A stretch of 22,890 bases of DNA from CBDCWT01 sp965223305 (GTDB lineage: Bacteria; Planctomycetota; Planctomycetia; Pirellulales; Pirellulaceae): positions 1-22,890 of the forward strand of contig CBDCWT010000009.1 in assembly GCA_965223305.1 (NCBI GenBank). The letters run 5' to 3'. The notes below the pieces were generated by a model that saw only the letters and a list, made by a program, of their open reading frames with translations, did no database searches and had not been told where the DNA came from. Below are positions 13,773 through 22,143 of this stretch, in pieces. The position numbers and the translations under genes were made by a program. How positions within the stretch are numbered: position 1 is the first letter of the stretch; the number at the start of each line of letters is the position of its first letter.

Positions 13773-16103
13773 TTACTGAAACAAACGCAACAGCTGCTTC
13801 TTCTGCTCCTCTTTTGTCCGCCCGATCAGTTTTTCCTGCTCGTCGATCAACGAGCGCACAATGTCCAAGACTTCGTTGTAGTCTTCCAGTCGCATCATGT
13901 TTTGAAGTACGTCGTTCAGCTTCAGCAAGATGGTCGCATTTTGTCTGATGGCTGTTTCGGCAGCTGCGACGGTGGCCGCTTGTTGCCTGTGATCCATGGT
14001 TGCCACGAGCTGCTGGAGCCGCTGATCCAACTCGACGAAGTCGACCTTGACAATTTGTTCCAGCGGGGACGCAACCTGCTCCTGCAACCGCTGGCGGCGG
14101 TCTTCGCTATCAATGCGGTTGTTAACCAGCTCGTCTGCAATGTCACGGAACGACGCCGCGACCCCCAGCGTCTCTTGGGCCGACTTTTGACTCTGTAGCA
14201 CCGTTCGTTGCGCGCGAACCAGCCCCAGCGACCAGCTGCGGTCGTCCGCCTGCTCGGCTTGCGGGACCGACCTTGGCTCGACCCGTTCCGCTGGTTGGGA
14301 CGCGTCAGCGGCGCTGGACGCCGGCGACTCGTTCTTGATTCGAGACAAGACGTCGCGAGTATCCCGCACTTCGTCAATGATCTGCTCAAAGCGTTGCCGC
14401 AATCCCAACTCCCGCGCCTCCAACATCTCGAGCAGTTGTTGCGGCGTCACAATGTCGAGCTGGTAAACGTCACTGACCCCGACGTGGGGCCCCCCCGCCA
14501 GGTTGTGGAGGTCTTGGGCTTTGCCGGCCAGACGAAGTCGGCCTCCGGGCTCTAATCGGATCGCTGCTTCACCGCGACTCAGCTGGCGGAAGTCAAGTTG
14601 TTGGGCGACGCGATCCGCCGAGACGGCAAGCGGCAGGTTTCGGGGCGCCGAGTCGTCGACCAAGATCTCGATCCAGCTGCGGCCGACTCCATAGTCGTCG
14701 GTCACTTCGCCGTCGATTCCGATGAGCACCTCTGGAGTGACCGCCGTCCCCACACCTTGGAGGCGCAGGTTGACCAGCGGCGGTAGATCCTCAACGGCCT
14801 CCACGAAGACGCGGTAAGGTTTTTCGGAGACGACGCGATCGTAGTCGACGAGGGTGATTTCCAAGGTCACGTCCCGCTCCAACACACCCAGCGAATAGTC
14901 AAACTCCTGGCTCGGCGTGTCATGCTGCACCGTATCGACTTGCTCGAGTTGGGGATTGCGGATGCGGGCTTGTCGGAGGGGTTTGTTGGACTCTGCGCGC
15001 AGCGTCACCTTGGTTCCGCGTGGCAGCCGTGTGCCTGAGTTGAGTACGACGGACTGTGGTAGCCGCGACGAGGTGGCCCGATCGACCATGTACTCGGGAA
15101 AGACACAATCGAGCTCGGCGTGAATCACGGCTGGGCTGTCGACCACCGAGATGACATGATTGCGAATTCGATGGTCGAAGCCGAGCACGTCGAAGTGCAC
15201 GTCCGAGAGAATGCCTTTGAGCGGCTTGCCATCGTACATGTAGGTCTGGTAGCCATCCCGGATTTGACCGACGCGCGTCATGTTGACTCGTCCCCGCACG
15301 CCTTCGGCCGTGCGATAGGTGATCAGGCAACTCTGCGGCACGACATCGGCGGCACCGTCGGCGCGCACGATCAGGCTGACGCTGGAACCGCGAGCGACCT
15401 TCACGCCGCGGTCCGAGAAGGGGACGACCGCCTGTTCGACGTCTCCCGGCATTGACAATCCCGTTGTTTCGACACCGACAATCTCGATCTGCGCGCTGCG
15501 CGGCCAAGGCCGATCGTCAAGCAAGTAGATCCTCTGAGCTCCTAACCCAAACGCGTGCGCATTGACAACGTAGAAGGCGCCCAGCGTGACTAGCATCGCG
15601 ATGGCCGCGCCGAGGTAGACCAGCAATGGACGGAAGTTCAAAACCCGGGATACTCTGAGGTTGTGTAAGTTTCGCAGGGCTTGCAACTGAGTCGTGGCCA
15701 GCATCTGCCTGCCCAGTGGGCTGGCACTCTCGGAGTCGCCGGACATTTCCACCGAGGTAATCAGACTCTCGCCCAAGCGAAACTGCCGTTCCAGTAGGAG
15801 CGCCATGCTGCGGTCAGCCAGCTGTGCGAAGACGCGTCGCAGCACCCAGCGGTAGAGAATGTAGGCCAGCACGAGGGCGATGACCAGCAGCAGCAGGCCA
15901 CGCGCCAGCCTGGGCATCTCGCTCGCACCGAGCAAGACAGGTAGGTAGTCGATCGCCAAGCCGACCCAGAATGTCAGGATGAGCCAGATGGCGGCCACCG
16001 ATGCGCCTTGCAACAGGACGTAGGCGCGGATTCGCCAGCGGAGGGCCGCCAGTTTTCGGCGGATTTCCGGGGCTAGGTGCGCAGTTGCCGAGGTTTTCGC
16101 CAT
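13773..16103 (-). CDS. Large three-TM envelope protein (DUF4175-like layout)
   Basis: The 776-residue protein heads the operon. It has TM segments at about 28-50, 67-88 and 158-181. A long extracytoplasmic region with beta-rich segments then runs to about 560 (for example PRGTKVTLRAESNKPLRQARI and VEDLPPLVNLRLQGVG). A charged helical coiled-coil tail (about 560-776) ends in KEEQKKQLLRLFQ. The N-terminal layout resembles the DUF4175 family, but I cannot confirm membership. I recall comparable proteins downstream of MoxR/DUF58/von Willebrand genes in planctomycetes; no such genes lie in this window, because the upstream neighbours are divergent. It is probably the membrane anchor of the assembly encoded downstream. 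Confidence 0.75.
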   Translation of the reverse strand: MAKTSATAHLAPEIRRKLAALRWRIRAYVLLQGASVAAIWLILTFWVGLAIDYLPVLLGASEMPRLARGLLLLVIALVLAYILYRWVLRRVFAQLADRSMALLLERQFRLGESLITSVEMSGDSESASPLGRQMLATTQLQALRNLHNLRVSRVLNFRPLLVYLGAAIAMLVTLGAFYVVNAHAFGLGAQRIYLLDDRPWPRSAQIEIVGVETTGLSMPGDVEQAVVPFSDRGVKVARGSSVSLIVRADGAADVVPQSCLITYRTAEGVRGRVNMTRVGQIRDGYQTYMYDGKPLKGILSDVHFDVLGFDHRIRNHVISVVDSPAVIHAELDCVFPEYMVDRATSSRLPQSVVLNSGTRLPRGTKVTLRAESNKPLRQARIRNPQLEQVDTVQHDTPSQEFDYSLGVLERDVTLEITLVDYDRVVSEKPYRVFVEAVEDLPPLVNLRLQGVGTAVTPEVLIGIDGEVTDDYGVGRSWIEILVDDSAPRNLPLAVSADRVAQQLDFRQLSRGEAAIRLEPGGRLRLAGKAQDLHNLAGGPHVGVSDVYQLDIVTPQQLLEMLEARELGLRQRFEQIIDEVRDTRDVLSRIKNESPASSAADASQPAERVEPRSVPQAEQADDRSWSLGLVRAQRTVLQSQKSAQETLGVAASFRDIADELVNNRIDSEDRRQRLQEQVASPLEQIVKVDFVELDQRLQQLVATMDHRQQAATVAAAETAIRQNATILLKLNDVLQNMMRLEDYNEVLDIVRSLIDEQEKLIGRTKEEQKKQLLRLFQ

Positions 16104-16382
16104 AGGTAAGCCATGTTAGGGCCGCCATCGCCTGACGCCCGGCCAAGTAAACCGCTCGCGAGCAAGCCGTTGAGCTCCTAATGATTGTATCCGCAGCAAG
16201 TTAGAGTCGTCGAGCGATCCTACTGGTTGCGCGGTCTGTAACGAACCCGCCCTCTTTTCATTTTACGGAAAATGCAGCAAATTGGGGAAGTTCAACCACC
16301 GCTGCCCCCCCTGGACGATAGCTCGCAAAGGTGAACACTTGGTTTTGTCGCTCGAGTCCGGTGTTCGAAAGGCCTTGCAACC
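16104..16382. other. Divergent intergenic region (279 bp)
   Basis: It separates the minus-strand envelope operon from the plus-strand DUF309 cluster and should hold promoters for both. A possible minus-strand promoter is listed separately. A small perfect palindrome, CATTTT-ACGG-AAAATG (16259-16274), lies near the middle and could be an operator or a hairpin. No open frame or repeat copy is convincing. Confidence 0.5.
16184..16213 (-). promoter_or_regulatory. Possible sigma70-type promoter of the envelope operon
   Basis: On the minus strand TCGACG (16208-16213) is followed after 18 nt by TACAAT (16184-16189), about 80 nt before the ATG at 16103. The -10 box differs from consensus at one base and the -35 at two. 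This is a pattern match only. Confidence 0.33.
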
Positions 16383-16778
16383 ATGCCGCCGCGCTACGAT
16401 CCGCGTTTCGTTGAAGGTGTACGGTACTTTAACGAATGCGATTTCTACGAGGCGCACGAGATCTGGGAGGAATTGTGGGCTGACCACCAGGGGCCATCAA
16501 GGCGTTTCTATCAGGGACTCATCCAGGTAGCCGTCTGCTTGCACCATTTCGGGAACGGCAACACGCGGGGTGCCAGAAAGCTGTACTTTACGAGCCGCCA
16601 GTACCTCGAAGAGTATCGTCCGCATCACGAGGGAATTGACCTGGAGCGTCTGTTCGGCGAGCTGGCACGCTGCTGCGAGGGGATTGTCCAGACCGACGAG
16701 GAGTTTCCGGACGTCGAGATCGTTCCGGATCTGATTCCTGAACTCAATCTTGATCCACCGGTCGACGGAGCTGTATGA
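16383..16778 (+). CDS. DUF309 family protein
   Basis: This 131-residue protein is a typical full-length member of the DUF309 family, a small all-helical group of unknown biochemical role. The defining motifs are present: FNECDFYEAHEIWEELW (about 17-33), FYQGLIQVAVCLHHFGNGN (about 42-60) and GARKLYFTSRQYL. It begins the plus-strand cluster and overlaps the following LON-domain gene by 4 nt (ATGA), so the two are translationally coupled. Only a weak AAAGG lies upstream of the ATG. Confidence 0.88.
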   Translation: MPPRYDPRFVEGVRYFNECDFYEAHEIWEELWADHQGPSRRFYQGLIQVAVCLHHFGNGNTRGARKLYFTSRQYLEEYRPHHEGIDLERLFGELARCCEGIVQTDEEFPDVEIVPDLIPELNLDPPVDGAV

Positions 16779-17473
16779 GCGATTCTCATGAGGGTGAACG
16801 ACTGCCGGCTAACTTTTCGGGGCGGGTGCGGCTGTTTCCCCTACCGAACCTGGTGATGTTTCCACACGTCGTCCAGCCGCTACATATTTTTGAACCCCGC
16901 TATCTGGCCATGCTCGAGGACTGCCTGGCCAAAGACCGGCTGTTGGCGATGGCCTTGCTGCAACCCGGCTGGGAAGCTCACTATGAGGACCGGCCGCCAA
17001 TCCACCCCGTCGTCTGCGTAGGCCGTGTGATTTCGCATAGTCTCACCGAGGACGGTCGTTATAACTTGCTGCTGCAGGGGTTGCGGCGAGCGACAGTGAT
17101 CAAGGAGCAGCCGGGCGGTGAGTCGTTTCGGGTTGCCGAGGTCGCGATCCTCGAAGACCTTTATCCGGCGAGTGGCGGCGCACGACGAACCCGTCTGAGG
17201 AGCGAGTTGTTGCAGTGCTTTCGCGAGCTCCTACCGGAGACGGTGGCGGGAGCAGAGCAGTTTGAGGCGATCTACGACGAGCACCTGACGCTCGGGGCTT
17301 TAGTGGACATCGTCGCCTATTCGTTGGAGTTGGAGTTGGTCTGTAAGCAACAATTGCTCGCGGAATGGAATGTGGATTTGCGAGCGGTGATGCTGCTGGA
17401 CCAGCTGCGCAGGTTCGCGCAGGGCGGACAACCGGCCGGATCACCGTTCCCACCGGGTTTTAGTGAGAACTAG
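16775..17473 (+). CDS. LON substrate-binding domain protein (stand-alone)
   Basis: The 232-residue protein matches the N-terminal substrate-binding (LON, PUA-like) domain of Lon protease and lacks the ATPase and protease domains. Visible marks are VRLFPLPNLVMFPHVVQPLHIFEPRY (about 18-43, quoted here only to locate it) and the later VGRVISHSLTEDGRYNLLL and GLRRATV strands, followed by a helical tail. Stand-alone members are common in bacteria and are thought to bind proteins, but their function is unsettled. It lies between DUF309 (4-nt overlap) and folE (15-nt gap), so the three are probably one transcript. Confidence 0.85.
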   Translation: MSDSHEGERLPANFSGRVRLFPLPNLVMFPHVVQPLHIFEPRYLAMLEDCLAKDRLLAMALLQPGWEAHYEDRPPIHPVVCVGRVISHSLTEDGRYNLLLQGLRRATVIKEQPGGESFRVAEVAILEDLYPASGGARRTRLRSELLQCFRELLPETVAGAEQFEAIYDEHLTLGALVDIVAYSLELELVCKQQLLAEWNVDLRAVMLLDQLRRFAQGGQPAGSPFPPGFSEN

Positions 17474-17488
17474 CAGCAGATTGCTGGC

Positions 17489-18103
17489 GTGGAGCAGATG
17501 ACGAAAGAAGCGAACACAAGCGAGGGATCCAGTCCCATAGATATGCCAAGACTGGAGCAGGCGGTGCGCGAACTGTTAGCCGCGGTCGGCGAGGATCCGG
17601 ACCGAGAAGGCTTGCGCGAGACCCCCAGCCGGGTTGCGAGAATGTACTCAGAGCTGTTCCGCGGTCTGCACGAAGATCCGCGCAAGATGCTGCAGAAGTT
17701 CTTTAGCGAAAAGTATGACGAGGTGGTGTTGGTTCGTGACATCAGTTTCAACAGCATGTGCGAACACCATTTGTTACCGTTCATGGGTAAAGCTCACATC
17801 GGCTATGTTCCCGATGGGAAAGTCGTCGGGCTGAGCAAGCTGGCCCGGGTTGTCGAGGCGGTATCGAGACGTCCTCAGGTTCAGGAACGGATGACCGAGG
17901 AGATCGCCAATTTGCTGGAAAGCGAGCTTGGTGCGAAGGGAGTCGCCGTGGTCGTCGAAGCCACTCACACCTGCATGACGATTCGCGGCGTGCGCAAACC
18001 TGGCAGCTTATGTGTGACTTCGGCCATGAAGGGGCTCTTCCGCAAAAACCAATCGTCGCGATCGGAAGTGATGCAGCTGATATATGGCAACCAGCAACAG
18101 TAA
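17489..18103 (+). CDS. folE: GTP cyclohydrolase I
   Basis: The enzyme converts GTP to 7,8-dihydroneopterin triphosphate, the first step of folate and pterin biosynthesis, in the cytoplasm. The 204-residue sequence is full length. The zinc ligands are visible as C91 and H94 in SMCEHHLLPF and C162 in THTCMTIRGVRKPGS. Other family motifs are GEDPDREGLRETPSRVARM, GKAHIGYVPDGKVVGLSKL and the RRPQVQERMTEEIA helix. The start is uncertain: GTG 17489 is given, with ATG 17498 three codons later equally possible; neither has a good Shine-Dalgarno. It follows the LON gene by 15 nt. Confidence 0.96.
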   Translation: MEQMTKEANTSEGSSPIDMPRLEQAVRELLAAVGEDPDREGLRETPSRVARMYSELFRGLHEDPRKMLQKFFSEKYDEVVLVRDISFNSMCEHHLLPFMGKAHIGYVPDGKVVGLSKLARVVEAVSRRPQVQERMTEEIANLLESELGAKGVAVVVEATHTCMTIRGVRKPGSLCVTSAMKGLFRKNQSSRSEVMQLIYGNQQQ

Positions 18104-18114
18104 CTGGCAGCAAA

Positions 18115-18345
18115 GTAGCAGGCACACTCCGTGTGCCGTCCGCCTTCTGTCAGGGACAGGAGAAGGATTAACATGAATCAGCAGGATGGAGTGGACGGCT
18201 CCGAACGCCATCTCGCTCTTCCGCTGTACCAGTCCGTACGCCGGTCGGGAGGGCGAGGCTCCCGCCGAGCTGTTTGGCCGCGCATCGGTTTCGCGTTTAC
18301 TCTGCTTCTGGCGGACGGCACACGGAGTGTGCCTGCTACCTTAGA
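18115..18345. repeat. Diverged composite repeat bounded by inverted 30-bp cores
   Basis: The invariant core occurs in reverse at 18115-18144 and forward at 18310-18339, both identical to the array copies. Between them are a degenerate GACAGGAGAAGGATTAACATG tract and the GC-rich hairpin (18247-18272), as in the array at 117-3189. The linker sequence has diverged far more than the cores. It fills the 262-bp gap between folE and the membrane protein gene, and no other signal is seen there. Confidence 0.9.
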
Positions 18346-18365
18346 AGCCGCCCATTTCGCCTAGC

Positions 18366-19154
18366 ATGAATCTACTTCAGCTTCTGGTACAGTTCGTGTT
18401 TCGCATCTCCTTCGGCCTGACGCTGGCCATGTCGTTGATCCCTGCCAGCCGGGTGACGAGCGGCTTTTTCCGCGTGCATCTGTGGGTGTTGATGGGGCTG
18501 AACACGCTCGCCGCGATGGCTTTATATTCGCAGTCGGAGTCGTTAGGCGAAATCCTGCAGCCGACTGCGGTGCTGGCCCTGGCGATCGGTCTGGCAGCCT
18601 GCAGCTATGTTGCCGCAGTGGCCTGGCTTTACGAGCGGCGTGACATCGGCCTGGTGCTGCTGGCAGTGATCGCGATCACAAGTCTCTTGGCGGCCATCCT
18701 GGCGACACCGCAAAGACCCTCCGCAGCGGCACTCCGCGTGATCTTGGTGATCGCCGATTTGGCCTCCAGCGGCCTCCTGCTTGGTGCCACCTTGGCGGCG
18801 ATGTTTCTCGGGCATTGGTACCTCAATACCCCGACCATGCAGCTGCTGCCGATCAAGAGGCTGGTCGTGCTGATGGCGTTGGCGGTGGCGATTCGCACGG
18901 TGGTGAGCGGGACTGGGCTCGTGTTGCAAGCTCAAGCCGGGCAATCGTTGCCCACTGCGTTTTGGCTCTTTGTCAGCTTTCGCTGGTTGAGTGGCATTCT
19001 CGGCACCCTTATGTTTGCCCTGATGGCTTGGTATACGCTGAAGGTCCCCAACACGCAGAGCGCGACGGGTATTCTCTATGCCGGTGTCGTCGTTGCCTTC
19101 CTTGGCGAGCTGACCTCGCAGCTACTGTCCGTCAGCGCTCTCTATCCACTATGA
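18366..19154 (+). CDS. Integral membrane protein, about eight TM segments
   Basis: I do not recognise a named family. The 262-residue protein is almost wholly hydrophobic, with about eight predicted helices (approximately 7-26, 38-54, 66-90, 94-113, 123-150, 165-187, 200-225 and 233-255). The fifth helix ends in the conspicuous FLGHWYLNTPTMQLLPIKRL, in which H and W sit at a helix end. An internal RTVVSG and a FRW motif in helix 7 could be functional. Transport or redox roles cannot be distinguished. It is separated by 17 nt from the zinc-ribbon gene that follows, so the two may be co-transcribed. The start is ATG 18366, just after the repeat. Confidence 0.75.
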   Translation: MNLLQLLVQFVFRISFGLTLAMSLIPASRVTSGFFRVHLWVLMGLNTLAAMALYSQSESLGEILQPTAVLALAIGLAACSYVAAVAWLYERRDIGLVLLAVIAITSLLAAILATPQRPSAAALRVILVIADLASSGLLLGATLAAMFLGHWYLNTPTMQLLPIKRLVVLMALAVAIRTVVSGTGLVLQAQAGQSLPTAFWLFVSFRWLSGILGTLMFALMAWYTLKVPNTQSATGILYAGVVVAFLGELTSQLLSVSALYPL

Positions 19155-19171
19155 TAGGCCGGTGATCTTCA

Positions 19172-19633
19172 ATGAACTTGACTTTCGTTTGTCGACAGTG
19201 TGAGCGCACGGCACGTGTTGACATTGAGTCAAGTGCCAGCGAGTTTCGCTGCCCGCATTGCGACCACTGTCACCCAACGGCGGCCGAGATTGCCAGCGGC
19301 GATCGCATCGACAGGTGTTTGGTCTGCGGTTGCGGCGAGCTTTACATCCGCAAAGACTTTTCGCAGCGATTGGGCATCACGATTGTGGTGATCGGGCTGG
19401 TGTCCAGCTCCATTGCTTGGGGTTGGCACCGGATCTATCTCACCTACAGTATTCTATTCGCGACCGCATTCGTCGATGTGGTCCTGTACCTGACGGTGGG
19501 CAACCTGCTACAGTGCTACCGGTGTTCTTCCATCTATCGAGATTTGGTGGGGCTGGAGGAGCACGCGCCGTTCGAGTTGGAGACTCATGAACGCTTTCGG
19601 CAGCAGAAAGCTCGGAGCGGAACGTCCAGCTGA
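19172..19633 (+). CDS. Zinc-ribbon membrane protein
   Basis: The 153-residue protein has an N-terminal four-cysteine ribbon (C7xxC10 and C27xxC30). A second CxxC at C49/C52 is followed by C54, then two TM helices (about 68-84 and 88-110) and another CxxC at C115/C118. A two-helix hairpin would place C49/C52 and C115/C118 on the same side of the membrane, so they could form one split zinc site. The product is probably a small inner-membrane protein of unknown role. It lies between the eight-TM protein gene (17 nt) and the oxidoreductase gene (14 nt), suggesting one operon. No named family is assigned. Confidence 0.75.
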   Translation: MNLTFVCRQCERTARVDIESSASEFRCPHCDHCHPTAAEIASGDRIDRCLVCGCGELYIRKDFSQRLGITIVVIGLVSSSIAWGWHRIYLTYSILFATAFVDVVLYLTVGNLLQCYRCSSIYRDLVGLEEHAPFELETHERFRQQKARSGTSS

Positions 19634-19647
19634 CTTCCCAGCTCACT

Positions 19648-22143
19648 ATGGACCAAGAGCGCGAACGAATCCAGGCAGACCTCCGTGGGTTGTTGCAAGG
19701 CGATGTCTATTGCGACGACCTGTTCGTGCAAATGTACGCCACGGACGCCAGCATCTACCAGGTTCGGCCGATCGGTGTCGTGCGGCCCCGCGGGGTGGCG
19801 GACGTGGTCGCTTGCGCCCAGTATGCGGCCGAGAACGAGCTTCCTATCCACGCGCGCGGGGCAGGCACTGGAGTGGCCGGCGAGTCGCTGGGCCGTGGGC
19901 TCATCTTGGACTTTTCCTACTACATGCGGCGTCTGCTCGAGATTGGCGACGACACGGTACGTTTTCAGCCCGGGCTGGTTCACGCGGAATTAAATCGCCA
20001 ACTGCTGCCCCACAATCGGTTGTTCGGCCCCGATCCCGCGCTCCGCAGCGTGACGACCATGGGCAGCGTGCTGGCCATCGACGCAGGCGGCAGTCACTGG
20101 CCCATCTATGGGTCGGCGCGGAGCCGCATTGTGAGCATGCAGGTGGTGCTGGCCGATGGTTCGGTGGTCCGCGCCGAGCGGGTACCGACGGTGCCTCGAC
20201 TCGACGAGAGACCTGCTGAGGGCGGCGACGATGCCGGCGTGTGGCGGCGCGCGGAAGTTTGCCATCGGCTCGGCGAGCTCTTTCGACGCCACCAGCAAAC
20301 GATCGACGACCACCGTCCCAGGACGGTGGTCTGTCGGAGCGGCTATCGCCTTCACGATGTGCTCGACGACGGTGAGCTCGATCTAGCTCGCTTGTTGGTC
20401 GGCAGCGAGGGGACGCTGGCCCTGATTACAGAGGCGACGGTCAAGACCGATCCCCGGCCCCAGCAGCGTGGCGTGGCACTGCTGTTCTTTGACCGGCTGG
20501 AGAGGGCGGCCCAGGGCGCATTGATGTTGGCCGAACTCGGGGTCAGTGCTTGTGATTTGCTGGACCGCAGGTTGCTTTCCATTTCCCGCGAGGTGGATGT
20601 CCGTTTCGACCTGTTGATCCCCCAGGATGCCGAAGCAATGTTGCTGGTCGAGTTGCAGGCTGACGATCAGCAGGAGCTGAGGACGCGGCTGCAGCAGATC
20701 GTCCAGCAGATCCATCGTCGTGAGAAGCTGGCATTTCACGCGAGAACCACGCTGGATACTTTCGAACGCAACCTGTATTGGCACTTGGTGCGCCGCGTAG
20801 TCCCGCGTTTGTATCGCCTCAAAGGATCGACACGACCGCTGCCCTTTGTGGAGGACATCGCCGTACCACCTGTCGAGTTGCCCGACTTCATGACACGATT
20901 GCAGAACGTCTTGAAGACGCATCAAGTCACTGCAACTTTGTTCGCTCACGCGACCCATGGCCAGCTGCACGTGCGGCCGTTTCTGGACCTGGCGAATCCC
21001 AGCCACGTCCGCAAGATGCAGGAGCTGGCGGTTGACCTATATAGCGAAGTTCTGGACGTCGGGGGCACGATCAGTGGCGAGCACGGCGACGGGTTGAGCA
21101 GGACGTGGTTTGCGATGCGGCAACACGGACCTCTCTACCACGTGATGCGGGAGGTGAAACGTATCTTCGACCCGCAGAACATCTTGAATCCCGGCAAGGT
21201 CGTGGCGGACGCCCCGCAGCCGCTGACGAAGAACCTGCGCCCGGTTGCCGTCGCCGAGACGAGTCCGGCCGAAGACCGGCCACTGCCCATGGAGTTGCAG
21301 CTGACGTGGCCAGACCAAGATATTGTCCACGCCGCCCGCTCGTGCAACGGTTGCGGCCGCTGTCGTACGCAGTGGCACGAGGAACGGATGTGCCCGATCT
21401 TCCGGTTTGCTCCCCGCGAAGAGGCATCACCTCGGGCCAAAGCCAATCTGATGAGAGCGATCCTGACCGGTGACTTGGAGGTCAGCCGGCTGGCCAGCGA
21501 CACATTGAAGTCGGTCGCGGACTTATGCGTGAACTGCCACCAGTGCCGGTTGGAGTGCCCGGCCAGCGTCGATATTCCCAAGTTGATGGTGGAGTGCAAA
21601 GCCCAGTACGTGGCCACCAACGGATTGCGGCCCAGCGACTGGTTGATGACCAGGTTGGACTTGCTCGCCCGAGGCGGCGCCGCGCTGCCTGCATTTTCCA
21701 ATTGGGCGATTAGGAACCGGCAGATGCGGTGGTTGCTGGAACGGGTGCTCGGCATCGCACAGGGGCGCAAGCTGCCAAGGTTTGCCCAGCGCGACTTCAT
21801 GCGGCTCGCTCACCGCCGTCGGCTGACGCGGCCGACCCGGGGCAGCGATGCGAAGGTCCTCTACTTCGTTGACATTTACGCGAACTGGTTCGACGTTCAA
21901 TTAGGTGAAGCTTTCGTCGAAGTCCTGCAGCACAACGGGTTTAGTGTCTATGTGCAACCGCGCCAAGTTCCCTCGGGAATGTCGGCGGTCTCGGTCGGGG
22001 CGGTCGAGATCGCCAAACGGTATGCGGGCGCGAAACGTCGCGGTGCTCGCCGAGGCCGTGCGGCAAGGCTACCAGATTGTGACGACCGAGCCTTCGGCGG
22101 CTCTATGTCTTCGCCACGAGTACGCGAACTTGCTGGACGATGA
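19648..22143 (+). CDS. FAD and [4Fe-4S] oxidoreductase, GlcD-GlcF fusion (D-lactate dehydrogenase-like), frameshifted
   Basis: This frame encodes the first part of a flavin dehydrogenase oxidising a 2-hydroxy acid such as D-lactate or D-2-hydroxyglutarate. The N-terminal FAD_binding_4 domain shows HARGAGTGVAGESLGRGLIL (about 69-88) and the TTMGSVLAIDAGGSHW loop. The FAD-oxidase C domain ends with GEHGDGLSRTW and DPQNILNPGKVV. A ferredoxin-like module follows with C566xxC569xxC572...C582P and C627xxC630xxC633xxxC637P. The first cysteine-rich CCG domain starts at YFVDIYANWFDVQLGEAF. From base 22029 the frame is wrong and the last roughly 37 codons to 22143 are nonsense; the true remainder lies in other frames to 22620. 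A repaired protein would have 990 residues, close to YdiJ-type fusions. Confidence 0.9.
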   Translation: MDQERERIQADLRGLLQGDVYCDDLFVQMYATDASIYQVRPIGVVRPRGVADVVACAQYAAENELPIHARGAGTGVAGESLGRGLILDFSYYMRRLLEIGDDTVRFQPGLVHAELNRQLLPHNRLFGPDPALRSVTTMGSVLAIDAGGSHWPIYGSARSRIVSMQVVLADGSVVRAERVPTVPRLDERPAEGGDDAGVWRRAEVCHRLGELFRRHQQTIDDHRPRTVVCRSGYRLHDVLDDGELDLARLLVGSEGTLALITEATVKTDPRPQQRGVALLFFDRLERAAQGALMLAELGVSACDLLDRRLLSISREVDVRFDLLIPQDAEAMLLVELQADDQQELRTRLQQIVQQIHRREKLAFHARTTLDTFERNLYWHLVRRVVPRLYRLKGSTRPLPFVEDIAVPPVELPDFMTRLQNVLKTHQVTATLFAHATHGQLHVRPFLDLANPSHVRKMQELAVDLYSEVLDVGGTISGEHGDGLSRTWFAMRQHGPLYHVMREVKRIFDPQNILNPGKVVADAPQPLTKNLRPVAVAETSPAEDRPLPMELQLTWPDQDIVHAARSCNGCGRCRTQWHEERMCPIFRFAPREEASPRAKANLMRAILTGDLEVSRLASDTLKSVADLCVNCHQCRLECPASVDIPKLMVECKAQYVATNGLRPSDWLMTRLDLLARGGAALPAFSNWAIRNRQMRWLLERVLGIAQGRKLPRFAQRDFMRLAHRRRLTRPTRGSDAKVLYFVDIYANWFDVQLGEAFVEVLQHNGFSVYVQPRQVPSGMSAVSVGAVEIAKRYAGAKRRGARRGRAARLPDCDDRAFGGSMSSPRVRELAGR

